Part shown: piece by piece, positions 16,507 through 23,533 of the stretch
How positions within the stretch are numbered: the stretch's first letter is position 1
How the letters are laid out: every line of letters starts with the position of its first letter
NCBI GenBank assembly: GCA_041694635.1
Contig: JBDNHI010000200.1
Coordinates: 1-23,533, forward strand
Length of the DNA stretch: 23,533 nucleotides
Reading direction: 5' to 3'
From: UBA969 sp041694635
GTDB taxonomy: Bacteria > Planctomycetota > Planctomycetia > Gemmatales > Gemmataceae
Translations under genes and position numbers: made by a program
Notes under the pieces: generated by a model
Seen by the model: only the letters and a program-made list of their open reading frames with translations
Told to the model about the DNA's origin: nothing
The model's database searches: none

Positions 16507-16518
16507 CTTATTTTGGCG
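16507..16518 (-). repeat. terminal inverted repeat of the ISAzo13-type element, transposase-start end
   Basis: CTTATTTTGGCG on the + strand is the exact reverse complement of the repeat at 15254-15265. It lies about 50 bases upstream of the transposase start. Confidence 0.7.
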
Positions 16519-16539
16519 TTTTTCCTAAGTGCGGTGAAG

Positions 16540-16644
16540 ATGACGGAGGAGAAGGACATCACGGTGCGTGAAGCAGCGGAAGCGTTGGGTATCTGTGAAA
16601 CGATGCTCCGGGAATGGAAGAAGAATTACCAGGAAGGGAATTGA
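16540..16644 (+). pseudogene. helix-turn-helix scrap of an IS3-type OrfA
   Basis: A short frame from ATG 16540 to TGA 16642-16644 encodes VREAAEALGICETMLREWKK then NYQEGN. This closely follows the helix-turn-helix of IS3-family OrfA proteins (V.EAA..LG......LR.WKK). The rest of OrfA and all of OrfB are missing. Its codons are GC-richer than those of the downstream gene. It is 34 residues only, so the family call is moderate. The roughly 230 bases after it, up to the GYF_2 protein gene, show no supported feature. Confidence 0.5.
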
Positions 16645-16877
16645 ACTGTTTCAACCGAAGTGTCACAAAAGTGAGTAAAAGGAAGAGAGACAAACTGGTA
16701 CAATCCAGACTGACGCTTGTGAAACTAGGGCCAAGGGCAACCAAAATCCTACCATTACTCTCACTCCGGTGGCCTTATTTTCATGGTCAAGACCAAACAA
16801 ACGTATGGAATTTTCTTGTATAAAATCAATATTTTTATATGATTTCGATAGTATTTTGATTTACTGGGGTAGAAGTT

Positions 16878-17978
16878 ATGTCTTCGGGATGGTTTTTTTT
16901 TCAAAACGGGAATAACAAAGGACCATACACCTTAGATCAATTAAAGAGTCTGGTTAATGCCAATAAGGTTTTTGAAGATGACACGGTTTTTGACCCTATC
17001 AAAGTTGTATGGGTTAAAGCCTCTGATGTTCCTGATCTTTTTGACAATGCTGGAGGAGAAGATTCAAGCAAAGTTACATATTCGAATGACATTTCCCGAT
17101 TTAATCTAACTAAAAATAAAGATATTAAAAACTTTAATCAGACATTATTCTCAATCGGAAACCAGATCCGATCAATTGCAACAAAATCATATCAACATAC
17201 TATACATATATCAACGATTGTTTATCAAACGATAAATTCCTTGGCTTCTAATTTGAAATCTTTTTTAAAAACTGTTTTGGTTATCTGGATCGGATTGGCC
17301 TTGGGAATCCTCGTATTGTCTTCGTTCCATGGTTTTTTACCGACTATTTTAAAAATTGGTTTAATCGGCATAAGTGGTCCAGTTACCGTTTTTCAGTTGA
17401 TAAAATTTGGAATTGTAAGCGAAAAAGACAAGACCAAGCTTTTGCGCCTCGCCTTAGCATTAAGTACCAGTCTTGGGTTAATCTTTGTAAATTTATTGGG
17501 TGGATTTTTCTCAACAGTCTGGTTCTTCGTACTTACCTATTTGATTGTACTAGGAATAGCATTTTTTTTTCGCCAAATGTCCAAGCCGGCATTTATTTGT
17601 TTTGTGACTTCTGCCGCTGGACTTCTCCTAACCCTAATCGCTTCAATGTACACTGGGCAAAATGCATTTATATCCCCAAGCGTTTTCAATACGAGCTCCT
17701 TAGACAAACGGATTTTTGGGAAATGGAAAAAAGAAGGATCCATAATTGTTATTTTTGAATTAACCTCAGGTGGTTCATTTATTTTCGATAACGAAACGCG
17801 ACGTTACAAAATAAGCAATAAAAACGAAATCCAAATTGTAAATAATTCATCATATAATCTTGTAGATGAAACACTCATAGTTGACTTTAGAAACGATAAT
17901 GAAATTATTATTGTAAATAGCCACAAGGTTGGGATATTTTCCATTATTAGTGGGCGTTTTATAAAATCCTCTGATTAG
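16878..17978 (+). CDS. GYF_2-like domain membrane protein with C-terminal soluble domain
   Basis: A 366-residue protein. Residues 1-56 form a bacterial GYF_2-like domain: GWFFFQNGNNKGPYTLDQL (4-22) and later VVWVKASDVPDLF (43-55), the usual W...G..GP.....L and W..A..VP pattern. A polar linker follows, then five likely membrane segments (about 131-150, 155-177, 188-208, 212-232 and 238-258). The C-terminal 90 residues (FGKWKKEG at 280-287, then FIFDNETRRYKISNK) look like a small beta-barrel or lipocalin-like domain seen in stress-type membrane proteins. The start has only a weak GGGG-type site. The neighbour downstream also has a GYF_2-like N-terminus. GYF_2 domains are common in planctomycetes and often precede membrane domains; the ligand is unknown. 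Confidence 0.82.
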   Translation: MSSGWFFFQNGNNKGPYTLDQLKSLVNANKVFEDDTVFDPIKVVWVKASDVPDLFDNAGGEDSSKVTYSNDISRFNLTKNKDIKNFNQTLFSIGNQIRSIATKSYQHTIHISTIVYQTINSLASNLKSFLKTVLVIWIGLALGILVLSSFHGFLPTILKIGLIGISGPVTVFQLIKFGIVSEKDKTKLLRLALALSTSLGLIFVNLLGGFFSTVWFFVLTYLIVLGIAFFFRQMSKPAFICFVTSAAGLLLTLIASMYTGQNAFISPSVFNTSSLDKRIFGKWKKEGSIIVIFELTSGGSFIFDNETRRYKISNKNEIQIVNNSSYNLVDETLIVDFRNDNEIIIVNSHKVGIFSIISGRFIKSSD

Positions 17979-18217
17979 CAATTATATTAAGGAAATCTAA
18001 CAAAACGATCTTGACAAAAAGGGATGGTCATGGTTCCCTAAATCAGCGTCAGAGGGAAGTTAAGGGTTTTGGGTACCATTACTATTTTAAGTTGAATTTT
18101 TCGTATTTTAATGTCGGGCGTAATTTAAAAACTTCGTTTTTGCTGGATTTAAATTATGTGTGCTTTAGTTTTGATATTTATATACACTTGGATTTGTAAA
18201 TCTAATGGCGATTAAGT
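17979..18217. other. gap between the two GYF_2 protein genes
   Basis: About 240 AT-rich bases. A 62-codon frame inside it has no ribosome site and biased, low-complexity residues, so I do not call a gene. No clear promoter or terminator stands out. Confidence 0.4.
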
Positions 18218-19186
18218 ATGAATAATTCAAATTGGTTTTACATTTACAACGGAAAATCTTCTGCCGCGGTCACCCTGCAAGAGTTAATAAATAGGTTGCC
18301 CCAAATCGGGGGCGGTAAAACATATGTTTTCGGCCCAGGAATGACCAACTGGACTGAAGCTTCAAAGGTACCTCTATTAAATCCTGTTGCAAGTTTGCAG
18401 TCAGGATCTAATGTTGATGTAGTCGATTATCAAATTTTTGGTTCTGAAATGCAATATGTTGAAATAACATTGGACCCATCGGAAATGGTAATTGCAGAAC
18501 CTGGGGCCATGATGTATATGACTAGTGGCATCCAAATGGAAACTTTGTTTGGGGATCCTTCTGCGCCCGCACAAACCGGTTTTTTTGACAAACTAATGGC
18601 CGCGGGGAAGCGCATTTTGACTGGTGAATCACTTTTTATATCAGCATTTTTGAATGCTGGGCATTCGAAGGAAACTGTTGCTTTTGCTGCCCCATTTCCC
18701 GGAAAAATAATACCAATAGACCTCAAGCTTCTGGGAGGAGAGTTGATTTGCCAAAAAGATTCTTTTCTTTGTGCGGTTCGGGGGATTCAGATTGGTATAG
18801 CTTTTCAAAAAAGGCTTGGAGTTGGTTTTTTTGGGGGGGAGGGTTTTATTATGCAGCGTCTTACAGGAAATGGCTTGGTTTTGGTGCATGCTGGCGGGAT
18901 GATTATGAAACGTAACCTTAAGGCAGGTGAAACTCTTCGGGTGGATACTGGGTGCCTTGTAGCCCTACAGCCAAGTGTTGACTTTGATATTCAATTTGTA
19001 AAAGGAATTAAAAATTTGCTTTTTGGCGGTGAAGGGATGTTTTTTGCCACCTTAACTGGACCTGGTGATATTTGGTTGCAATCTCTGCCTTTGTCCCGCT
19101 TAGCTGGCAGGCTTGTGGCTGCAGTTGGAAGTGACAAAGAGGAAGGCTCGATTCTTGGGCGCTTAGGTGGCATTCTTCCGCGGTAG
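18218..19186 (+). CDS. AIM24/TIGR00266-family protein with GYF_2-like N-terminus
   Basis: A 322-residue protein. Residues 1-55 resemble a GYF_2 domain (NWFYIYNGKSSAAVTLQEL, then TNWTEASKVPLL). The rest is an AIM24 domain: VDYQIFGSEMQYVEITLDP (69-87), AEPGAMMYMTSGIQME (94-109), GESLFISAFLNAG, GFIMQRLTGNGLVLVHAGG and DTGCLVALQPSVDFDI, then GPGDIWLQSLPLSRLAG near the end. AIM24 folds as a double beta-barrel. Its exact bacterial role is unclear; the mitochondrial relative affects inner-membrane organisation, and bacterial relatives occur in stress loci, including, as I recall, with TerD. The ribosome site is weak. It is convergent with the Ca2+ ATPase gene. The GYF_2 fusion may target it to the same partner as the upstream membrane protein. 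Confidence 0.88.
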   Translation: MNNSNWFYIYNGKSSAAVTLQELINRLPQIGGGKTYVFGPGMTNWTEASKVPLLNPVASLQSGSNVDVVDYQIFGSEMQYVEITLDPSEMVIAEPGAMMYMTSGIQMETLFGDPSAPAQTGFFDKLMAAGKRILTGESLFISAFLNAGHSKETVAFAAPFPGKIIPIDLKLLGGELICQKDSFLCAVRGIQIGIAFQKRLGVGFFGGEGFIMQRLTGNGLVLVHAGGMIMKRNLKAGETLRVDTGCLVALQPSVDFDIQFVKGIKNLLFGGEGMFFATLTGPGDIWLQSLPLSRLAGRLVAAVGSDKEEGSILGRLGGILPR

Positions 19187-19368
19187 TAATTTTTTGAATT
19201 CTAAATGCATAAAACTGTTTTAATTTGGTTTTTTGGTTTTAAAATTTAAAAGTGTTTTTACTGAAAATATTTTTAATTAGTTCAAAAACCACTCGAATCT
19301 TTGTTTATCATATGACATACGGATTAAACTCCTTGGCGGAATGATAGTGTTATGAAAAACTTTTCATG

Positions 19369-22299
19369 TTAAAACGATTTTGATCTTCGCAAAAACCTTC
19401 CAATTTCCCCGATTAAAATAACCGGCGAGGTACATGCAGAAATCACCAACCACTCTTCGAAAGAAAGAGGTACTGTTTTAAAAAAGTTGCCCCCGAATTG
19501 AACAATAGCTATTTGTCCAGCTAATATGGCAATGGTAATGATCACAAAAAGCGGGTTGTCAAGTAGACCGGAAAAAGCAGAATGAAATCCGCCAAATCGC
19601 CTGGCATTAAAAATGTTCCAAAACTGAAGCATCACAAATACACAAAAGAAAATCGTTAGATTTTTCGGGGAAATCTCTCCGCTTTCAGATTTCGACTTCA
19701 TCCATACCAACATTCCGCCCAAAACCACTACAAAAGCAATACCCCATCCAAAAATCGAGCGCGACATTGCAGGCGTAATGATAAAATCCCCCCTACCACG
19801 AGGGCGATCCCTCATCACGCCTGGGTCGGCTGGTTCCGTGGCCAATGCAAGTGCCGCAAATGTATCCATTATAAGATTAACCCATAACATCTGAATAACA
19901 CTCAAGGGAATTGCAACCCCTATAAATGGACCAAGAAGAGCTATCACCAGTGCAGCAACATTTATTGTCAATTGAAATACGATAAATCGCTGGATGTTCC
20001 TGTAAAGAGACCGCCCCCACATCACCCCGGAAGCAATACTTCCAAAAGAATCATCAAGAATAACCATGTCACTTGCGGCACGGGCAACGCTTGTACCAGT
20101 AATCCCCATTGCCAACCCGACATCTGCATAATTCAATGCTGGTCCATCATTTACCCCATCTCCTGTAACAGCAACAACCTCCCCTTGTTTTTGAAGAAGC
20201 TGAACAACCCTTTGTTTGTGCTGGGGCTGGGCCCTTGACAAAACTTTCAGAGATTTAACAGCAAGAAGTGCTTGCTCATCATTCATTGCAGAAAACTCAG
20301 ATCCAGTAAGTGTGGCACCGGGGCCATTTAAATCCAAACCAATCTGCCGGCCAATCTCACGTGCGGTGGGGGCGTTGTCACCAGTAATAATTTTAACTTC
20401 AATTCCAGCTTCAATGCATGATCGTATGGCCTTGGGAACCTCCGGGCGAACAGGATCATCAATAACTGCAAACCCCATCCAAGTCAGACCAACAGCCTCG
20501 TTTGAAAGATCAGCGGAATCGAGGGATCCATTTCGCAAGGCATACCCGATGGTTCTCATTCCACGGGATTGAAAAGAAACCAATTGATTTTCAATCTCCT
20601 TGGCAGAACCTTCATCTTTGGGTGAAACACCATCGCTTTTGCCAATGCCACTACATCTTGCAAGAATAATCTCAGGTGCTCCTTTTACATAAAGGACTTC
20701 CGTACCATTTAGAGCCGAAGAACGACCAAAAGTGGCCATAAACTTGCGCTCGGTTGAGAATGTCAACTGAGATTCAATCTTGAATTGTTCCCTCAAGCTC
20801 AGGTAGTGAAAACTTGAACCGGCTTTCTCCAGCCATAAAAGAAGCGCAGATTCAGTGGGGTTTCCAAGAGTTTCCATGCCTTTTTCAGTACGCCATAAAT
20901 CTGCGGTTGAATTTACTGCCACGGATTCAGCCACTAAAATCGAGGATGGATCATTTACTCTGAGTCCATGGGGCAGCATGGCGGAAACAAAATCTTGAAG
21001 CTCCATTTTGCTGGTGGTCAAAGTTCCTGTTTTATCACAGCAAATAACAGTGGCGGCCCCAATAGTTTCACAGGCATGCATTTGACGCACAAGAATGTTT
21101 GCCTGTGTCATTCGTCTCATACTATATGCCAGACTAAGCGTCACACTCATTGCAAGACCTTCCGGCACTGCAACAACAATTATTGTAACGGCAATCATGA
21201 ATGCTGAAAGAAGCTGGGAGGAGGCTTCGGCTGGAAGCAGAAATTCCCCCCAACCATAGCCTTTTAAAATCAAAAGAAAAACAGAAGCAATCAACAATAA
21301 TAATCCGGCAGAAATCACCTTTGCCCAAGCAGTGAAACCCACATCATCAATGAAAGAAGGGGCACTTGCATTAATATTCAACATTTCAAGGCCATCGTAA
21401 ACCCAAGGAACCCAGACTTTTGACAATCCAACCATTGTTGAAACCAATACCACCAAAGCGAACCAAAACTGCGGCAAGGTCAAATAAAAATCCCCCTTTA
21501 AAAAACCACAGGACAAAATGGCAACAAAAGAAATGGACGCCATCAGAAAACCAATAACTCCAATAATTTTACAAAGGTTTACCAACTGCTCTTTTAATGG
21601 TGTCACCTCCTCGGTATCCTCATTAGAGGCCTTGGTTGCTTTACCGGTCTTGGTGTTATCACCAACCGAAAATATTTTGAATACCCCATGGCCATCAAGT
21701 ACTGTTGTGCCCATAAAAACAGAATCAGCAGGTAGTGTTTGCCCCTCCTCAGAATTAAAAGCCCCCCCCTGCCCGGCTGAACACTTGGGAACCGGATCTT
21801 TTTCCCCGGTCAGAGTACTTTGGTCAACAAGGATCGAAACTTGAGTTATCACAAATGCATCTGCAGGCACCGCCTCACCTGCTTCAAGTTGAATAACATC
21901 ATCAACGACAAGATCGCACTTGGGTATCAAAACCAAGGCCCCGTTTCGCATCGTACGTACGGGTGTTTTATCATCGGACTTATAAAGTGCATCCAGTTCT
22001 TGCTCAGCTTTATATTCATTAATGTAAGCAAGTCCCGTTGCAAGCAGAATGGCAACAATGATCCCAACGCCTTCAATATAATCTCCGTGAAAAAAACCCG
22101 CAATTATAGCAATAAAAGCAGCAACAAGAAGAATACGAATAACTGGGTCTTCAAATTTTTCTAGGTAAACTATCCACCAAGGATTTTTAGGTGCGGGCGT
22201 CAACACATTCGGACCGTGACGGTCCCGACTTTCTTTTACCTGTAAGTCATTTAAGCCAATAAGGGATGGCGATGTGTTTTTACCAGAATAATCTGCCAT
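19369..22299 (-). CDS. P-type Ca2+-transporting ATPase (type IIB, plasma-membrane type)
   Basis: A 976-residue P-type ATPase that would pump Ca2+ out across the inner membrane. Seen: cation-transporter N-terminus (RHGPNVLTP), actuator motif LTGEKDPVP, M4 ion site VVAVPEGLAMSV (P379, E380), phosphorylation site DKTGTLT (D422), KGAPE of the nucleotide domain, hinge TGDGVNDGPAL (D714, D718) and M6 NLIMDTFAALALATE. The M4 PEGL and M6 N..MD patterns are those of eukaryotic-type PMCA pumps and their bacterial relatives, not of SERCA (VAAIPEGLP, N.VTDG). A GGAAG site precedes the ATG. A stretch between M3 and M4 (about 290-330) is longer than in minimal pumps. It is divergent from the broken VWA gene. 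Ca2+ transport beside Ca2+-binding TerD proteins is suggestive. Confidence 0.93.
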   Translation of the reverse strand: MADYSGKNTSPSLIGLNDLQVKESRDRHGPNVLTPAPKNPWWIVYLEKFEDPVIRILLVAAFIAIIAGFFHGDYIEGVGIIVAILLATGLAYINEYKAEQELDALYKSDDKTPVRTMRNGALVLIPKCDLVVDDVIQLEAGEAVPADAFVITQVSILVDQSTLTGEKDPVPKCSAGQGGAFNSEEGQTLPADSVFMGTTVLDGHGVFKIFSVGDNTKTGKATKASNEDTEEVTPLKEQLVNLCKIIGVIGFLMASISFVAILSCGFLKGDFYLTLPQFWFALVVLVSTMVGLSKVWVPWVYDGLEMLNINASAPSFIDDVGFTAWAKVISAGLLLLIASVFLLILKGYGWGEFLLPAEASSQLLSAFMIAVTIIVVAVPEGLAMSVTLSLAYSMRRMTQANILVRQMHACETIGAATVICCDKTGTLTTSKMELQDFVSAMLPHGLRVNDPSSILVAESVAVNSTADLWRTEKGMETLGNPTESALLLWLEKAGSSFHYLSLREQFKIESQLTFSTERKFMATFGRSSALNGTEVLYVKGAPEIILARCSGIGKSDGVSPKDEGSAKEIENQLVSFQSRGMRTIGYALRNGSLDSADLSNEAVGLTWMGFAVIDDPVRPEVPKAIRSCIEAGIEVKIITGDNAPTAREIGRQIGLDLNGPGATLTGSEFSAMNDEQALLAVKSLKVLSRAQPQHKQRVVQLLQKQGEVVAVTGDGVNDGPALNYADVGLAMGITGTSVARAASDMVILDDSFGSIASGVMWGRSLYRNIQRFIVFQLTINVAALVIALLGPFIGVAIPLSVIQMLWVNLIMDTFAALALATEPADPGVMRDRPRGRGDFIITPAMSRSIFGWGIAFVVVLGGMLVWMKSKSESGEISPKNLTIFFCVFVMLQFWNIFNARRFGGFHSAFSGLLDNPLFVIITIAILAGQIAIVQFGGNFFKTVPLSFEEWLVISACTSPVILIGEIGRFLRRSKSF

Positions 22300-22387
22300 A
22301 CTATGACTACTTCCATAAGTATTTATAAAGAATCAAAAAATGTAGAAGATCAAGCTAATATAATATTATTAAGACTCAGGTTCAACA

Positions 22388-23123
22388 TGAAATCAAAAAA
22401 TACGATTAATTTTAATCGACGAGTCTGCATCAATGCGGGGAGCAGCAAGCGAATCCGGCCGGCAAATAGCAATGCAGGTTCTCAGGGAGGCAAGTTCCAG
22501 GAATACAAGGAATCAAGAACAAACATCTTGTAAATTTTGGACTTTTTCAGATGAGCCGTGTCTTGTAGGCCTCAATATGTCTCCGGGAGACCTATTTAAC
22601 ACTTCCTTTAATGTGCAGTAGAGGAAGCATGCTTGGCCTAGCACTTAAAATCGTTTTAAAAACATGCGAAGAGATTATAAATCAATTGCGAACATCGGGA
22701 AAAACAAAAAAAAGTCAATCATTAGGTGTATCCACAATTATCATTAGCGATATGAAAACTTCTGATAGCTGGCTGGAAACAGTAAACCAACTTGCTAAAA
22801 TTGGGAAGATCTCGCTAATAAAAATAAATGAAAAACCTGACGAAAACTTGATCTCAAACAGCATTAATTCAGTTTTTCATGGCGTTTATAACGGACAAAA
22901 TTTAAGCCATCCCGATATCACCACGATTTTGGCTAATAATACCTAAAAATGTCCCGTAACTCAATTTGAACAACTAGAAACACCAAATAAACAATATTAT
23001 TTAGGATTTTCAAACCAATTCAACGGCAGAGGTTCAGTTTGGTTTAAGCGTGACATGACGGTTTCCAATGAAAATCCTAAACGCGAGAAAAGTATCAGCC
23101 GATCCGTGAATAACAATTTATAA
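22388..23123 (+). pseudogene. VWA-domain protein gene broken by frameshifts and a stop
   Basis: Read across frames, this is a VWA domain. A likely start is ATG 22388 (MKSKN). A shift near 22400 enters the frame NQKIRLILIDESASMRGAA (from 22391), containing the MIDAS motif DESAS, then RQIAMQVLREAS and FWTFSDEPCLVGLNMS, ending at TAG 22619. In the next frame RGSMLGLALKIVLKTCEEI supplies the second MIDAS loop, and VSTIIISDMKTSDSWLETVN the third (SD where TerY has TDG). That frame stops at TAA 22944, but the same frame remains open for 58 more codons to 23121-23123. The order DxSxS, G-S-x-L-G-x-AL, SD is diagnostic. At least one shift lies inside the domain. The ATG at 22611 overlaps the earlier TAG and could allow coupled restart. 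A perfect TATAAT occurs at 22359-22364 without a matching -35. Confidence 0.75.
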
Positions 23124-23196
23124 ACTTTACATTTACACTATGGGTAATTACACTAAATTAACTTTAAATATACATGCATTTTAAAAGGAATATACT

Positions 23197-23382
23197 ATGA
23201 AAGAATTTGATATAACCGTTGGCACTGATGGTGGCGGGCATCGCCCTATAATAAGAGTTCAAGCTTCAAGCGAAGGAGCAGCAAAGTTATTAGCTGTTTC
23301 CATTGCAAATGCTAATGCAAAAGCGCAAGGCTCGTCTGACGCTGGGAAATTTAAAGCTTTAAGCTCTAAAAGCATTTTTTAA
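23197..23382 (+). CDS. 61-residue protein, function unknown
   Basis: A small protein of unrecognised family. ATG 23197 has a good AAAAGGA site (23183-23189). The sequence has a charged start (MKEFDITVGTDGGGHRPI), a predicted strand (IIRVQAS), an alanine-rich helix (EGAAKLLAVSIANANAKAQG) and a short basic tail. The pattern of strand, glycine turn and alanine helix suggests a tiny alpha/beta domain. The stop at 23380-23382 lies inside DNA that on the other strand ends a transposase fragment, so the last five residues or so may derive from the insertion and the original protein may have been longer. It follows the broken VWA gene after about 70 bases. Confidence 0.6.
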   Translation: MKEFDITVGTDGGGHRPIIRVQASSEGAAKLLAVSIANANAKAQGSSDAGKFKALSSKSIF

Positions 23383-23533
23383 AAAACTTATTTTCAGGTT
23401 CTGGTTCAGGCGCAGCGGGAACTGGTTCAGGAATTTGTTCTTCAAATAAAAGCTTTTGATTCGGATCAATCTTATCCGCACGGGGACCATACATACGCTT
23501 GAGAAGCAAATCAAGCGTATGTTTTAGTTTTTC
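23366..23533 (-). pseudogene. IS66-type transposase, N-terminal part only (cut by window edge)
   Basis: On the minus strand an open frame enters from the right edge: EKLKHTLDLLLKRMYGPRAD, then KIDPNQKLLFEEQIPEPVPA and a Pro/Glu-rich stretch, stopping at 23366-23368. IS66-family TnpC proteins have this N-terminal leucine-zipper segment (EKLK..LE.LLRR.YG.RSE) followed by LDP.QL.LFEE and a proline-rich linker before the zinc-binding and catalytic parts. Here the reading ends right after the linker (ENKFFKKCF), so the catalytic region is missing, truncated near 23383. The beginning lies beyond the window. Confidence 0.7.

Larger units (their letters stand above)
15254..16518 (-). mobile_element. 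ISAzo13-type insertion sequence, inactive
   Basis: The element is bounded by inverted copies of CGCCAAAATAAG (15254-15265 and, reverse-complemented, 16507-16518), and similarity extends a few bases inward (GGTA against TTA). The 1.27 kb between holds one broken transposase of ISAzo13 type, with its start about 50 bases from one repeat and its stop about 10 bases from the other, a normal IS layout. Base composition is clearly richer in G+C than the surrounding DNA. No convincing target-site duplication was found outside the repeats. It sits immediately upstream of the Ter array and may have removed or replaced its natural upstream region. Confidence 0.75.

Noticed and set aside
18011..18199. 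62-codon frame between the two GYF_2 protein genes.
   Set aside because: No ribosome site, biased aromatic residues typical of chance AT-rich frames, no recognisable motif.
19352..19367. Short palindrome ATGAAAA/TTTTCAT after the Ca2+ ATPase as a terminator.
   Set aside because: All A/T stem with a two-base loop and no T-run; too weak to call.
22359..22364. Perfect TATAAT upstream of the broken VWA gene as a promoter.
   Set aside because: No -35-like hexamer at 16-18 bases in very AT-rich DNA; recorded only as a note on that gene.
22303..22533. 76-codon frame starting close to the Ca2+ ATPase start.
   Set aside because: The VWA signal lies in another frame through the same DNA, and this frame shows no domain; only its internal ATG at 22388 may be the old VWA start.
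1..23533. tRNA, rRNA, CRISPR array or attachment site.
   Set aside because: I saw no cloverleaf-like segment, no regularly spaced direct repeats and no tRNA-end duplication on either strand.

Overview
The window reads as an accessory island in the chromosome of an environmental bacterium. A PVC-group, probably planctomycete-like, host is my best guess. Signs for this are the transposase remnant of the ISAzo13/Rhodopirellula type, two proteins with bacterial GYF_2-like N-termini, and TerY/PP2C/kinase signalling genes. The assignment is inference; no rRNA or housekeeping marker is present. Most of the window is AT-rich, while the ISAzo13-type remnant (15.25-16.52 kb) is visibly GC-rich and so looks foreign.

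Layout. (1) 1-700: the 3' end of an IS66-type transposase, then a decayed DDE transposase. (2) 765-5616, + strand: five tightly overlapping genes, namely an ATP-grasp ligase, a phosphoribosyltransferase with a TRSP-type C-terminus, a HAD phosphatase, a StiP/PELOTA-type phosphoribosyltransferase-like protein and an HpcH/CitE-type C-C lyase. This is the set proposed by comparative genomics of Ter systems (Anantharaman, Iyer and Aravind) to make a nucleoside-like metabolite. (3) 5644-7073: a frameshifted IS5-type transposase, a 53-residue zinc ribbon gene behind a good promoter, and a remnant of a DUF429-like gene. (4) 7145-15038, - strand: a Ter signalling array. In transcription order it is TerD, two TerY-like VWA proteins, a PP2C phosphatase, an atypical kinase with a zinc ribbon, a second TerD-family protein, a small membrane protein, a leftover kinase C-terminus and a TerY with a C-terminal zinc ribbon. 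(5) 15254-16644: an ISAzo13-type element with visible inverted repeats but a broken transposase, then a helix-turn-helix scrap of IS3 type. (6) 16878-19186, + strand: two proteins with GYF_2-like N-termini, one a five-pass membrane protein and one carrying an AIM24 domain. (7) 19369-22299, - strand: a plasma-membrane-type (IIB) Ca2+ P-type ATPase. (8) 22388-23123, + strand: a VWA gene broken by frameshifts and a stop. (9) 23197-23533: a 61-residue unknown gene and the 5' part of an IS66-type transposase on the - strand.

How it may work together (inference). TerD proteins bind Ca2+, the VWA proteins carry metal-ion sites, and the kinase/PP2C pair could toggle phosphorylation of the TerD/TerY proteins. 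A Ca2+ pump and an AIM24 protein nearby fit a membrane-associated, calcium-linked stress or defence response. The five-gene operon would supply a small nucleoside-like effector or modification. Much of the surrounding DNA is IS wreckage and gene relics, so the island has been rearranged repeatedly.
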